Origin: Macrotis lagotis
Lineage: Eukaryota > Chordata > Mammalia > Peramelemorphia > Peramelidae
Direction of reading: 5' to 3'
Assembly: GCF_037893015.1 (NCBI RefSeq)
Contig: NC_133665.1
Location: 40,190,537-40,254,536, forward strand
DNA length: 64,000 nucleotides
Below are positions 33,736-45,957 of the stretch, one piece after another (the stretch's first letter is position 1; every line of letters begins with the position of its first letter). Below the pieces are notes generated by a model. That model ran no database searches. It saw only the letters and a list, made by a program, of their open reading frames with translations, and was not told where the DNA came from. The translations under genes were made by a program, and so were the position numbers.

Positions 33736-34781
33736 ATGAAGAAGGGTCAGCAGAAAGGTGGATCCATAGAAAAATTCTTGGAAGGGAATGACCCTAACTC
33801 AGAGAGACCTAGAACCTCTGAGGAGAATATGGCCTGATCTTCAACACAGAAAGACTTCCTTGAAGAAATAAGAAAGGAGCTTAAAAGTCAACTGGAAAAT
33901 CTGGGAGAGAAAATTAATACCTTGCAACAAGAAAACAAATCCTTAAAAAACACAATTGGACAAATACAAAAGGAGAATAAATCTCTCAGATCATCAATTG
34001 GACAAATACAAAATTAGAATAATTCTCTCAGATCCTCAATTGGGCAAATAGAAAGCTCTTTCAAAAGTAGAATGGACCAATTAGAAAAGGAGTTGCAAAA
34101 GGTTAATGAAGAAAACTCCTCTCTAAAAAAAAAAGAATGGAGTCTGCAGAAACTAATGACTCCATGAGACAGCAAGAGTCAGTTAAACAAAACCAAAAAA
34201 TAGAAGAAAATAGAAGAAAATGTAAAATACCTCATCAGCAAAACCACTGACCTTGAGAATAGGTCTAGAAGGGGCAACCTGAAAATTATTGGACTTCCTG
34301 AGAACACTGAAGAGAAAAAAAGGCTGGACTTAATACTACAAGATCTAGTGATAGAAAACTGCCCTGATATAATGGAACCAGAGGGCAAAGTAGTTATTGA
34401 AAGAATACATTGATCCCCTCCAGAAAAAGATCCTGAAATGAAAGCATGAAGGAATGTTGTGACCAAATTCCAGAGCTATCAGATAAAAGAGAAAATCCTG
34501 CAAGCAGCCAGAAAGAAACAATTTAAATATCAAGGAGCCACAGTAAGCAGGACCTGGCTGCATCAACATAAAGGGATCTAAGAGCCTGGAACAAGATATT
34601 TTGAAGAGCAAGGGAGCTTGGAATGTAGCCAAGAATCCACTATCCCGAAAAGCTAAGCCTTCTCTTCCAGGGAAAAAGATGGACATTTAACAAAATGGAA
34701 GAATTCCAAAAATTCCCAATGAAAAGACCAGAGCTAATTGGAAAATTTGGTCATCAAACAGGAGGTTCAAGAGACACGTGA
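33736..34781 (+). pseudogene. L1-B ORF1, broken
   Basis: MKKGQQKGGSIEKFLEGND opens at 33736. The coiled coil has only two of the 42-bp units. NLKIIGLPENTEEKK, ENCPDIMEPEGK and a C-terminal domain (GKRWTFNKMEEFQKF) follow, with TGA at 34779-34781. Stops occur near 33826 (TGA where TGG is expected) and in the second coiled-coil unit (34015-34017, TAG for GAG), and there are frame changes further on. Confidence 0.88.
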
Positions 34782-35314
34782 AAAGATTTAAAAAAGGGGG
34801 GGGGCAGCTAAAAAAATTGCTATCCAATAAGTTGAAACTGGCTATATTCCAGAATGGGGAAAAAGATTCTCATAAATCTTGAGAACTGTAACTCTAACAG
34901 AGAGAATATAACTAGCCAGAAGTGATGGACATTTGTGACCTATCCATGAGACTACTATTCAGTGGAATGTTAACTGGCTTTAACCCCACTTGGGAGAAAG
35001 ACTCTAATAACTCTCAAGAATTTTAACTCTATTAGAAATAATGTACATGGCTAGAAGTGACAGATACTCAGAATTTTCTATGACTGAGATAGAATGATAT
35101 AAAAAATATTACCTCCTTAAAAAGGGGGACAGGAAGGAGATGGGAGGAGGGAGGGGATTGAATGGGGTAAATCTCATTACACTAAGAGGCACAAAATACC
35201 TATGGTAATAGAGGGGAAGAAGGGAGCAGATGAGAAATACCTGAATCTTCTCATCAGACTTAGCTTAGAGTCAACCTACATATACTCAGTTAACTTATAA
35301 AACATCTAACCTTT

Positions 35315-35525
35315 CAAGTTTAAAAGGGGAAAAGGGGAGGGGGGCAGAGAAAGGGAAGGGGAATGGGGAAAAAAGGGGAACTAACAAAAGGAAGGGAAGG
35401 GAAAAGGGAAAAAGGGAAAGGGGAAAGAAAGGGGAGGGGGTGATATAGGAGGGCAAACACAGTGAAGGGGGTGGTATTCAGAAACAAAATACTGGGGAAT
35501 ATGGATAAAGGGGGAAGGGGAAAAT
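35315..35525 (+). other. Polypurine tract in the L1-B inter-ORF region
   Basis: Nearly pure A/G on the sense strand with repeated GGG and GGGG runs, aligned with the tract in L1-A at about 5610-5830. The length and pattern are kept between the copies. Confidence 0.85.
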
Positions 35526-35545
35526 ACAAACAGAGGGAAGATAGC

Positions 35546-38500
35546 ACAGAGGGCAATAAAGAATTAGTAATCATAACTTTGAATGTGAATGGGATGAACT
35601 CTCCCTTAAAATGTAAGCAAATAGTAGAGTGGATTAAAAATCAGAATCTGGCAATATGCTGCTTACAAGAAACTCATTTGAAGCAGAGAGATACACATAA
35701 GTAAAGGTAAAAGGTTGGAGGAAAATATATGTTGCTTCAGCTGAAGTGAAAAAAGAAGGGGTAGCAATCCTTATCTCAGACAAAGCAGTAGCAAAAATAG
35801 ATAGCATTAAAAGAGATAAGGAAGGAAACTTTATCCTCCTAAAAGGTACCACAGACAATAAAGCTATTTCAATACTGAATACATATGCACACAATGGGAC
35901 AGCATCCAAATTCTTAGAGGAGAAGCTGAAAGAACTACAGGAAGACATAGACAGCAAAACTCGACTAGTGGGAGAACTCAACTTCTTGCTCTCAGGTCTA
36001 GATAAATTGAATCATAAAATAAACAAGAAAGAAGTTAAGGAGGTAAATAAATTGTTATAAAAACTACATATGGTACACTTAAGGAGGAAATTGAATAGGG
36101 ATAGAAAGGAATATACCTTTTTCTATGCAGTTCATGGAACTTATACAAAAATTGACCATGTACTAGGACATAAAAACCTAATGATCAACTGCAGAAAGGC
36201 AGAAATAGTGAATACATCTTTCTCAGATCACAGTGCAATAGAAGTCATATGCAATATTGGGCCAAGGAGATACAGACCCAGAACAAATTTGAAACTGAAT
36301 AACCTCATTTTAAAAAATGAATGAGGGGTGGCTAGGTGGAGTAAGGGGTAGCTAGGTGGCATAGTGGATAAAGCACCCGCCCTGGAGTCAGGAGTACCTG
36401 GGTTCAAATCTGTTCTCAGACAGTTAATAATTACCTAGCCATGTGGCCTTGGGCAAGCCACTTAACCCCATTTGCCTTGTAAAAACCTAAAAAAAAATGA
36501 GTGGACCAAAAAACAAATAATAGAAAGAATTAACCATTTTAACCTAGATAATGATAATAATGAAACAACATACCAAAATTTATGGGATTCATTCAAAGCG
36601 GCTCTCAGGGGATATATTATACCTTTAAATGCTTACATGAATAAATTGGAGAAAGAGGAAATCAATGAATGAAACATACAACTAAAAAAATTAGAGAAAG
36701 AGCAAATTAAAAATCCCCAATTAAATACCAAATTAGAAATTCCAAAAATTAAAGGAGAAATTAATAAAATTGAAAGCAAAAAACTATTGAATTTATAAAT
36801 AAAACCAAAAGTTGGTATTATGAAAAAAAACAATAAAATTGATAAACCTCTGGTCAATGTGATTAAAAAAAGAAAGAAGAAAACCAAATTTCTAGTATCA
36901 TAAATGAAAAAGGTGAACTCACCACCAATGAGGAGGAAATAAAAGTAATAAATCAAAATTATTTTGCCCAACTCTATGCCAATAAATTTGATAATCTAAG
37001 TGAAATGGATGAATATTTACAAAAATATAAATTGCCCAGGTTAAATGAAGAGGAGATTAAATACCTAAACAACCCTATCTAAGAAAAAGAAATTCAGAAG
37101 CCATCAATGAACTCCCTAAGAAAAAATCTCTATGGCCTGATGGATTCACAAGCTCATTCTACCAAACATTTAAGGAACAAGTGGTTCCAATTCTATATAA
37201 ACTCTTTGGAAAAATAGGGAAAGATGGAACTCTGCCCAACTCTTTCTATGAAACCAATATGGTACTGTTACCTAAACCAGGAAGAGTTAAAACAGAGAAA
37301 GAAAATTATAGACCTATCTCCCTGATGAATATAGACACAAAAATCTTAAATACAATCTTAGCTAGATGATTACAACAAATTATCACTACGATAATACATT
37401 ATGATCAAGTAGAATTTATCCCAGGAATGCAGGGATGGTTCAATATTAGGAAAACTGTTTGTATACTCAATCATATCAACAACAAAACTATCAGAAATTA
37501 TATGATCACATCAATAGATCCTGAAAAAGCTTTTGACAATATACAGCATCCATTCCTACTAAAAACACTAGAGAGTGTAGGAATAAATGGACTGTTCCTT
37601 AGAATAATCAGCAATATCTATCTGAAACCATCAACAAGCATTATATTCAATGGGGAGAGGCTAGAGGCATTCCCAATAAGATCAGGGGTGAAGCAAAGGT
37701 GCCCATTATCATATTGCCCATATTCAATATTGTATTGGAAATGTTAGCTTCAGCACTTAGAGAAGAAAAAGAAATTAAAGGAATTAGAATTGGGAAGGAA
37801 GAGACAAAACTCTCACTCTTTACAGATGACATTATGGTCTACCTAGAGAATCCCAAGAAAACATCCAAAAAACTACTGGAAACAATTAGCAATTTCAGCA
37901 AAGTTGCAGGTTATAAAATAAACCCTCATAGATCCTCAACTTTTCTATATATGTCTAGCAAGATACAGCAGGAAGAGCTAGAAAGAGAAATCCCATTCAA
38001 AGTAACCTCAGACAATATAAAATACCTGGGAGTCTATTTGCCAAGACAGACTCAGAAACTTTTTGAAAAAAATTATAAAGCACTTCTCACACAAATTAAA
38101 TCAGATTGAAATAACTGGGCAAATATCAACTGCTCATGGATACGTCGAGCTAATATAATGAATATGACAATTCTACCAAAGCTATACTACCTGTTTAGTA
38201 ACCTAACAATCAAAATTCCAAAAAATTACTTTAATGAGTTAGAAAAAATTGTAGGTAAATTCATATGGAGAAATAAAAAGTCAAGAATTGCCAGGAGTTT
38301 AATGAAAAAAAGTGCAAAAGAAGGTGGCTTAGCCCTACCTGATCTAAAATTATATTACAAAGCCTTAGTAATCAAAACTGTTTGGTATTGGCTAAGAAAT
38401 AGAGTGGTGGACCAGTGGAATAGACTAGGTGCAAAAGCAGGAGAGGATTATAGTAATCTGCTGTTTGATAAACCCAAAGGGTCCAGCTATTGGGATAAAA

Positions 38501-39539
38501 ACTCCCTCTTTGATAAAAACTCCTGGGATAATTGGAGGTTACTATGGAAGAAACTTAGATTAGCCCAACACCTAACACCCTTTATGAAGATAAGATCCAA
38601 ATGATTACAGGACTTAGACAAAAAACAAATACTATAAACAAATTAGAAGATCAAGGACTAGTTTACCTGTCAGATCTATGGAAAGGGGAGCAGTTTATGA
38701 CTAAGGAAGAGTTCAAGAACATCACCAAAAACCAATTAGATGATTTCAATTACATTAAATTAAAAAGCTTTTGCACAGATAAAACCACTGTAACCAAGAT
38801 CAAAAGAAATGTAGTAAATTGGGAAACAATCTTTACTACTAATGATTCTGACAAAGGACTCATTTCTAAAATATACAGAGAACTGAGTCACATTTTTAAA
38901 ACAAAAAGCCATTCCCCAATTGAAAATGCTCAAAGGATATGCAAAGGCAATTTACAGATGAGGAGATCAAAGTAATCCATAGCCATATGAAAAATTGCTC
39001 TAAATCATTAGTTATTAGAGAAATGCAAATTAAAGCTTCTCTGAGGTACCACCTCACACCTCTCAGATTGGCCAATATGACCAGAAAGGATAATGATCAT
39101 TGTTGGAAGGGTTGTGGAACATCTGGGACACTATTACACTGTTAGTGGAGCTATGAACTCATCCAACCTTTCTGGAGAGCTATTTGGAACTATGCCCAAA
39201 GGGCAATAAAAATGTGCATACCCTTTGACCCAGCAATACCACTACTGGGTCTATACCCTGAAGAGATTCTGAAAAAGGGTAAAAACATTACTTGTACAAA
39301 AATATTCTTAGCAGCCCTGTTTGTGGTGGCAAAGAATTGGAAATCAAGTTAAATGTCCTTCAATTGGGGAATGGCTTAGCAAACTGTGGTATATGTATGT
39401 CATGGAACACTATTGTTCTATTAAAAACCAGGAGGGAAGGGATTTCAGGGAAGCCTGGAGGGATTGGCATGAACTGATGCTGAGTGAGATGAGCAGAACC
39501 AGAAAAACTCTGTACACCCTAACAGCAACATGGGGGTGA
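35546..39539 (+). pseudogene. L1-B ORF2, broken and carrying a SINE
   Basis: The start codon is lost (ACA at 35546 where L1-A has ATG). Endonuclease motifs [26 protein letters not shown] and SDHSAIEV are readable. A SINE splits it at 36325-36491. RT motifs: SIDPEKAFDNIQHP (motif A, about 37511), LFTDDIMVY (motif C with Thr in place of Ala; the two Asp are kept) and KYLGVYLP. The C-terminal end TLYTLTATWG stops at 39537-39539. Several stops and frame changes. Confidence 0.93.
36325..36491 (+). mobile_element. WSINE-type SINE inside L1-B ORF2, head duplicated
   Basis: Insertion is proved by comparison with L1-A, which reads through here. The duplication AAAAAATGAATGA (36312-36324) and AAAAAATGAGTGG (36492-36504) differs at two sites. 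The head is present twice (GGGGTGGCTAGGTGG, then GGGGTAGCTAGGTGG about 20 bases on), a small local duplication at the RNA polymerase III box A region. Confidence 0.93.
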
Positions 39540-39934
39540 TGTTCAACCCTGCAGGACTTGCTCATTCCATCAGTGCAACAGTCGGGAACAATTTTGGGCT
39601 GTCTGCAAAGGAGAGTGCCATCTGTATCCAGATAAAGAGCCATGGAATTTGAACAACGTTCAGGGATTATTCCCTTTAATTTAGAAAAAAAACAGATACC
39701 TTATTGTCTGATCTTGTTACCTCTTAGAATTCCTGTTTCTTCTTTAAGGATATGATTTCCTCTCTCATAACACTCAATTTGGATCAATGTACAACATGGA
39801 AACAAAGTAAAGACTGACAGATTGCTTTCCATGGCGGGGGGGGGGGGGTTGGGGGAGGGAAGTAAGATGGGGGGGAAATTTTAAAACTCAAATATTATCT
39901 TTAATAAAAAAATTTAAAAAAAGCATGGTACATG

Positions 39935-39960
39935 ACTGAAATGACTAAACAACAACAACT
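39935..39960 (+). mobile_element. Mar1-type SINE, right remnant beyond L1-B
   Basis: ACTGAAATGACTAAACAAC plus ACAACT is the tail of the SINE interrupted at 32930. Confidence 0.8.
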
Positions 39961-40097
39961 GAGATCTTAAGTTATTTCTTCAGGGAGAGGGAGATGGAAA
40001 AAGAGCAAAATGGTTAACTATTTCTTAGATATTTTTAGAGAGAGAAACCAGAAATTATCCATTACAATTCTAGGGAACTTTAGTCAGGGGATATTTC

Positions 40098-40891
40098 TTT
40101 CTTTCTTTTTTTTTTTTTTTGCTTAAAGATTTATTTATTTTGAGTTTTACAATTTTCCCCCCAATCTTAACACCCTCCCCCCACTCCTCACAGAAGGCAA
40201 ACTGCCAGTCTTTACTTTGTTTCCATGGGATACATTGATCCAAATGGAATGTGATGAGAAATCACATCCTTAAGGAAGAAATATAAAGTATAAGAGATAG
40301 CATGATCAGACAATAAGATATCAGGTTTTTTTCTAAATTAAAAGTAATAGTCCTTAGTCTTTGTTCAAACCCCACAGTTCTTTCTCTGGATACAGATGAT
40401 ATTCTCCATTGCAGACAGCCCCAAATTGTCCCTGATTGTTGCACTGATAGGATGAGCGAGTCCATCAAGGTTGATCATCACCCCCATGATGCTGTTAGGG
40501 TGTACAGTGTTTTTCTGGTTCTGCTCATCTCACTCAGCATCAGTTCATGCAAATCCCTCCAGGCTTCCCTGAATTCCCATCCCTCCTGGTTTTTAATAGA
40601 ACAATACTGTTCCATGACATGCATATACCATAGTTTGCTAAGCCATTCCTCAACTGAAGGACATTTACTTGATTTCCAATTCTTTGCCACCACAAACAGG
40701 GCTGCTATGAATATTTTTATATAAGTGATGTTTTTACCATTTTTCATCATCTCTTCAGGGTATGGACCTAGTAGTGGTATTGCTGAATCAAAGGGTATGC
40801 ATATCTTTGTTGCCCTTTGGGCATGGTTCCAAATTGCTCTCCAGAAAGGTTGGATGAGTTCACAGATCCACCAACAATGTAATAGTGTCAC
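40098..40891 (-). mobile_element. L1-D: 5'-truncated LINE-1
   Basis: About 0.8 kb: a reversed A-tail at the left edge, 3' UTR, then the last part of ORF2 (HCWWICELIQPFWRAIWNH on the minus strand). TSD CAGGGGATATTTC (40085-40097) against CAGGGAATATTTC (40892-40904), one mismatch. It shares many positions with L1-E but not with L1-A/B/C, so D and E come from one sub-lineage. Confidence 0.9.
40478..40891 (-). pseudogene. L1-D ORF2 C-terminal fragment
   Basis: About 138 codons of the ORF2 C-terminus stay open: HCWWICELIQPFW, ICIPFDSAIPLLGPYPEEMM and a final RTRKTLYTLTASWG ending at 40478. It begins at the truncation point and has no start of its own. Confidence 0.85.
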
Positions 40892-40919
40892 CAGGGAATA
40901 TTTCAAAAGAGAAAAAAGT

Positions 40920-41428
40920 AATAAAATATTTTGTGTCTAAAAATGACTTTTAGAAAGAATTACATGAATTGATGTTGGACAAAGGGAGCAAAACCAAGAG
41001 AACAATGTATACCTTAACAACAATATTGTGAGTTGATCAACTATGATGGATTCAGCTCCTCTCAGCAGTTCAGAGATCAAAGACAACCCTGGGAGATTGC
41101 CATACACATCCAGAGGGGGGAACTCCATAGAATCTGAATGTATACTATGTTCACTTTTTAAAATAGTCTCTTATTTTTTTTTCCTATCTCATGATTTTCT
41201 TTATTTCCCCTTAGTCCTAATTCCTCTTACACAAAATTTGTAAATTACACTTGTACTAATCTGTAAATACATGAAACATAGATGTTCATGTACAACTTTA
41301 CCAAATTGTTTGACTCCAAGGGATGGTGGGAGAAGAGAGAAAGGTAGAGAAATATGCAACTTATAAATTTGGAAATGGATGAATGTTAACAAACTAAAAA
41401 ATAGAATAAATTTTAAACAGAAACACCT
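40920..41428 (+). mobile_element. Old L1 3' end
   Basis: GAGCAAAACCAAGAGAACAATG, then CAACAATATTGTGAG, GATCAACTATGATGGATTC, CAGAGATCAAAGACAACC and GGTAGAGAAATATGCAAC follow the 3' terminal order of an older marsupial L1, parallel to the GCAGAACCAGAAAAAC..GATCAACC text in L1-A. It is the target of the L1-E/HAL1 compound insertion. Confidence 0.65.
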
Positions 41429-41442
41429 CCTTCAAATTTTTT

Positions 41443-42139
41443 CTTTTATTTTTATTAAAGATTTTATTCATTTTGAGTTTCACAATTATTCCCCTAATCT
41501 TACTTCTCCCTCCCCACCCCCACAGAAGGCAGTTTGTCAGTCTTTACATTGTTTCTATGGTAAACATTGATCCAAATTGAATGTGATGAGAGAGAAATCA
41601 CATCCTTAAGGAAGAAATATATAGTATAAGAGATAGCATGATCAGACAATAAGATATCAGGTTTTTTTCTAAATTAAAAGTAATAGTCCTTAGTCTTTGT
41701 TCAAACCCCACAGTTCTTTCTCTGGATACAGATGATATTCTCCATTGCAGACAGCCCCAAATTGTCCCGATTGTTGCACTGATGGGATGAGCGAGTCCAT
41801 CAAGGTTGATCATCACCCACATGATGCTGTTAGGGTGTACAGTGTTTTTCTAGTTCTGCTCATCTCACTCAGCATCAGTTCATGCAAATCCCTCCAGGCT
41901 TCCCTGAATTCCCATCCCTCCTGGTTTCTAATAGAACAATAGTGTTCCATACATATACCCCAATTTGTTAAGCCATTCCCCAATTGAAGGACATTTACTG
42001 GATTTCTAATTCTTTGCCACCACAAACAGGGCTGCTATGAATATTTTTGTACAAGTGATGTTTTTACCCTTTTTCATCATCTCTTCAGGGTATAGACCCA
42101 GTAGTGGTATTGCTTGGTCAAAGGGTAATGCACATTTTT
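41443..42139 (-). mobile_element. L1-E: truncated LINE-1, 3' part of a compound insertion
   Basis: Tail, 3' UTR and the last ORF2 codons of a D-type L1. At its 5' break (T-run 42135-42144) it passes directly into the 3' end of HAL1-C. No further L1 text appears beyond HAL1-C or HAL1-D, as would be expected if those had inserted into a longer L1. Left flank CCTTCAAATTTTTT at 41429-41442. Confidence 0.85.
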
Positions 42140-43524
42140 TTTTTACAAATAATGTTTTTTATACATTAATAAAATATTCTTGTTTACGAGTAAACAAAAT
42201 TCTCTCCCCCCCAAAAAAGTATAGACTCGCTTGAGCAATGAAGTAAAGGGGAGAGAAAAAATTAAAATAAAAAAATACTAGTAATAACTGTAGGTATAGC
42301 TAGGTGGTGCAATGGACAGAGCACCAGCCCTGGAGCCAGGAGCATCTGAGCCCATATCCAGCCCCATATACCCAACAATCACCCAGCCATGTGACATGCA
42401 ATCCACCCCAACCCCACTGCCCTGCAAAAACAAAACAAAAAAAAAATAGAAAATAAAGAACCAAAATAAAATAAAATAGTAATAATACTAGGAGTGGCTG
42501 GGCGGTGGACTGAGCATTGGCCCTTGAGCCAGGAGAAACTGGGTCCAAATCCGGCCTCAGACACACAACGATCACCATGCTATGAGGCCCCAGGCAGGCC
42601 ACCCAGCCCCATTTGCCCTGAGCCCCCCCCCCATAATAATAATAAAAAATGTGCTTCAGTCTTTGTTCCAACACAAAGAACTCTGTCGCGAGTGGATCAT
42701 ATTCTTTATGATAAGTCCATCAAAAGAGTTACTTCCATATTTTTCCACTGTTGCCATTGCTGATCACAACTCCCTCCTTTCATATTTCTCCACTACCATG
42801 TACTATATTTTCTCTCTCCTTTCACTCTGACTCTGCTGAGTGGCACAGCAGACAGATCCCTGGTCCTGGGCCCAAGAGGTCCTGAGGCCCCCTACCACCC
42901 CTTAGGCCCAGCATCCACCTGGCCCTATGGTCCTGGGCAGGCCATCCAATCCCAGTCCCTGGCAAGAAGTAAAAAGGAAAATGTGTTATATCTGACCACT
43001 CTCCCACCATGGTCCATGCTCTCCTCCATCACTCACATCCCCCCCTTCCCCCTGTCCCCCTCCTTCTTACTCCAGATGTCCCCCTCTCCTCCAATCTCCA
43101 TGCTTCACCTGAGTCCTGTATTTGAAGATCAAATCTTCTGTTCAGCTCTGGCCATTCCAACAGGAACATTTGAAATTCCCCTGGTTCATTGAAAGTCCAT
43201 CTTTTTCCCTGGAAGAGGATATTCAGCCTTTCTGGGTAGTTGATTCTCAGTTGCATTCTAAGCTCTTTTGCCCTATGAGTTTCCCATGTAGTTGCTGCTA
43301 AGTCCTGTGAGATCCTGACTGCAGCTCCATGATATTTGAACTGTGTCCTTCTGGCTGCTTGTAATATTTTCTCTTTGACTTGGGAGTTCTGGAACTTGGC
43401 TATAATATTCCTAGGGGTTGATTTTTTTGGAATCTCTTTCTCGGGGGGATCGGTGGATACTCTCCATTTCTATTTTGCCCTCTGCTTCTAGGATATCAGG
43501 GCAATTTTCCTGTAGTAATTCTTT
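42140..43524 (-). mobile_element. HAL1-C: truncated half-L1-like element, middle of the compound
   Basis: It carries the three SINE modules at about 42293-42428, 42490-42635 and 42832-42985. A clean deletion of about 0.35 kb follows near 43080, joining CCAGATGTC to CCCCTCTCCTCC with shared C/T sequence and removing the ORF1 stop. The ORF1 C-terminal half runs to the break in the T-run 43522-43529, where HAL1-D begins. Its 3' end lacks the usual last dozen bases before the tail. Confidence 0.85.
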
Positions 43525-43705
43525 TTTTTATTTTTAAATTTTATTTTTTTTATTCTCATTTTGTACAAATTTTTTTTTACATTAATAAAATATTCTTGTT
43601 TAAGAGTAAACGAAATACCCCCTTCCCCCCATGAATATAGACTTCCTTGAGCGATAAAGTAAAGGGGAGGGGAAAAAAATTAAAATAAAAAAATAGTAAT
43701 AATTG

Positions 43706-44397
43706 TAGGTATGGCCAGGTGGCGCAATGGACAAAGCACCAGCCCTGGAGCCACGAGCACCCGAGCCCACATCCAGCCCTGTAGACCCAACAATCACCCA
43801 GCCATGTGACATGCAAGCCACCTGATCTCCACTGCCCTGCAAAAACCAAAAAGAAGAAAAAAAAAAAGACCAGAAATAAAATAAAATAGTAATAATAGTA
43901 GTGGTGGCTGGGTGGCGGACAGAGCATTGGCCCTTGAGCCAGGAGCACTCAGGTGCAAATCCGGCCTCAGACACCCAAAGACCACCCTGCTATGTGGCCC
44001 CAGGCAGGCCACCCAGCCCCATTTGCCCTGCATTCTCCCCCAAATAATAATAATAAAAAATGTGCTTCAGTCTTTGTTCCAACACCAACAACTCTGTCAT
44101 GTGTGGATCACATTCTTTATGGTAGTCCATTGCAAAAGTTACTTCCATATTTTTCTACCGTTGCCATTGCTGATCGCAACTCCCTCCTTTCTTATTTCTC
44201 CACTACCATGTACTATATTTTCTCTTTCCTTTCACTCTGACTCTGCTGTAGGGTAGCTGAGTGGTGCAGCAGACAGATCCCTGGTCCTGGGGCCAAGAAG
44301 CCCTGAGCCCCCATACCACCCCTTAGGCCCAGAATCCACCTGGCCCTATGGTCCTGGGCAGGCCTTCCAATCCCAGCCCCTTGCAAGAAGTAAGAAA
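43706..44397 (+). repeat. Three SINE-derived modules in the HAL1-D 3' region
   Basis: Antisense to the element: module 3 at about 43706-43850 (GGCCAGGTGGCGCAATGG to CCCTGCAAAAACC), module 2 at about 43899-44042 (GGTGGCTGGGTGGCGGAC to CATTTGCCCTGCA), module 1 at about 44248-44397 (GGGTAGCTGAGTGGTGCAGC to CCCTTGCAAGAAG). Same order and spacing as in HAL1-A and B. Confidence 0.87.
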
Positions 44398-44871
44398 GAA
44401 AATGTGTTATATCTGACCATTCTCCCCCCATGGTCCATCCTCTCCTCCTTTATTCATATCCCCACCCCATCCCCCTGTCACACCCCTCCTTCTTACTCCA
44501 GATGCCTATACCCCATTTTGAGCATATATGCAGTTTCCTCTTCTAGCCACCTCTGATGTGAGCAAAGATTCCCTCATTCCCCCTTGCCTTTCCCCTTCCA
44601 TATCATTGCAATAGCTCATTGTAATAAAGAAAAATCTTATATGAAATACTTGGCCTATTCCCCCTCTCCTTTTTCTTTCTCCCATTACATTTCCCTTTTT
44701 TTCTATTGACTCCATTTTTACGCCATATTTTATCTTCGAATTCAGCTTTCTCCTGTGCTTCAACTATAAAAGCTCCCTCTACCTGCTCTATTAGCTGAGA
44801 AGGTTCATATGAGTATTATCAGTGTCATTTTTCTATGCAGGAATACATGCAGTTCATCATCATTAAGACCC

Positions 44872-45957
44872 TCATATTTTCCCCTTCTCCTCCACTCTCC
44901 ATGCTTCACCTGAGTCCCGTATCTGAAGATCAAACCTTCTGTTCAGCTCTGGCCATTCCAACAGGAACATTTGAAATTCCCTTGGTTCATTGAAAGTCCA
45001 TCTTTTTCCCTGGAAGAGGACATTCAGCCTTGCTGGGTAGTTCGTTCTTGCCTGCATTCTAAGCTCTTTTGCCTTCCAGTATATCATATTCCAAGCCCTA
45101 CAAGCTTCCAATGTAGTTGCTGCTAAGTCCTGTGTGATCCTGACTGCAGCTCCACAATATTTGAATTGAATCCTTCTGGCTGCTTGTAATATTTTCTCTT
45201 TGACTTGGGAGTTCTGGAACTTGGCTATTTCTTGCTTGGGGGGATCGGTGGATTCTCTCCATTTCTATTTTGCCCTCTGCTTCTAGGATATCAGGGCAAT
45301 TTTCCTGTAGTATTTCTTTGAAAATGATGTCAAGGCTCTTTTCCTGATCATGACTTTCAGGTATTCCAATAATTTTTAAATTATCTTTCCTAAGTCTGTT
45401 TTCCATATCAGTTGTTTTTTCAATGAGATATTTCACATTTTCTTCTAATTTTTCATTTTTTTTGGTTTTGAAGTATTGATTCCTGATTTCTGGTAAATTC
45501 ATCAATCTCCCTGAATTCTATTCTTTGTCTGAAGGATTTGTTCTCCTCAGAGAGTTTTCTTATCTCTTTTTCCATCTGGCCAATTTTGCTTTTTAAACCA
45601 TTCTTCTCCTCAATAACTTTTTGAACTGTTTTATCCATTTGACCTATGCTGGTTTTTAACATGTTATTTTCTTCTGCATTTGTTTGGATCTCCTTGACTA
45701 AGCTTCTGACTTCTTTTTCATGTTTTTTCCTGCATCTCTCTCATTTCTTTTCCCAGTTTTTCTTCTAACTCCTTCATTTGATTTTCAAAGTCTTTTTTGA
45801 GCTCTGTCATAGCCTGATCACAGTTTCTGTTTTTCTGGGAGTCTTTAGATGCAGGAGCTTGTGTTTCCTCATCTTCAGACTGAGTATATTCATCCTTCTT
45901 GGGATCATAGATAATATATTTCTCAATGGTGTTCCTCTTTTTTCTCTGCTTGCTCAT
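44872..45957 (-). pseudogene. HAL1-D ORF1, broken
   Basis: Starts MSKQRKKRNTIEKY at 45957. Coiled-coil parts MLKTSIGQMDKTVQKVIEE and SKIGQMEKEIRKLSEEN follow, then DNLKIIGIPESHDQEKSLD, ENCPDILEAEGKIEMERIH and a C-terminal part GKRWTFNEPREFQMFLLEWP, ending at 44872. A few frame changes and a small deletion near 45230 break it. It is the best-preserved HAL1 ORF1 in the window. Confidence 0.88.

Larger units (their letters stand above)
32931..39920 (+). mobile_element. L1-B: full-length, inactive LINE-1
   Basis: About 7 kb: 5' UTR (32931-33735), ORF1 (33736-34781), long inter-ORF region (34782-35545), ORF2 (35546-39539), 3' UTR and tail. TSD AAGAATGGTACATG (32917-32930) against AAGCATGGTACATG (39921-39934), one mismatch. 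It landed in a Mar1 SINE and was later hit by a WSINE-type SINE (36325-36491). Same family as L1-A; both ORFs carry stops. Confidence 0.95.
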
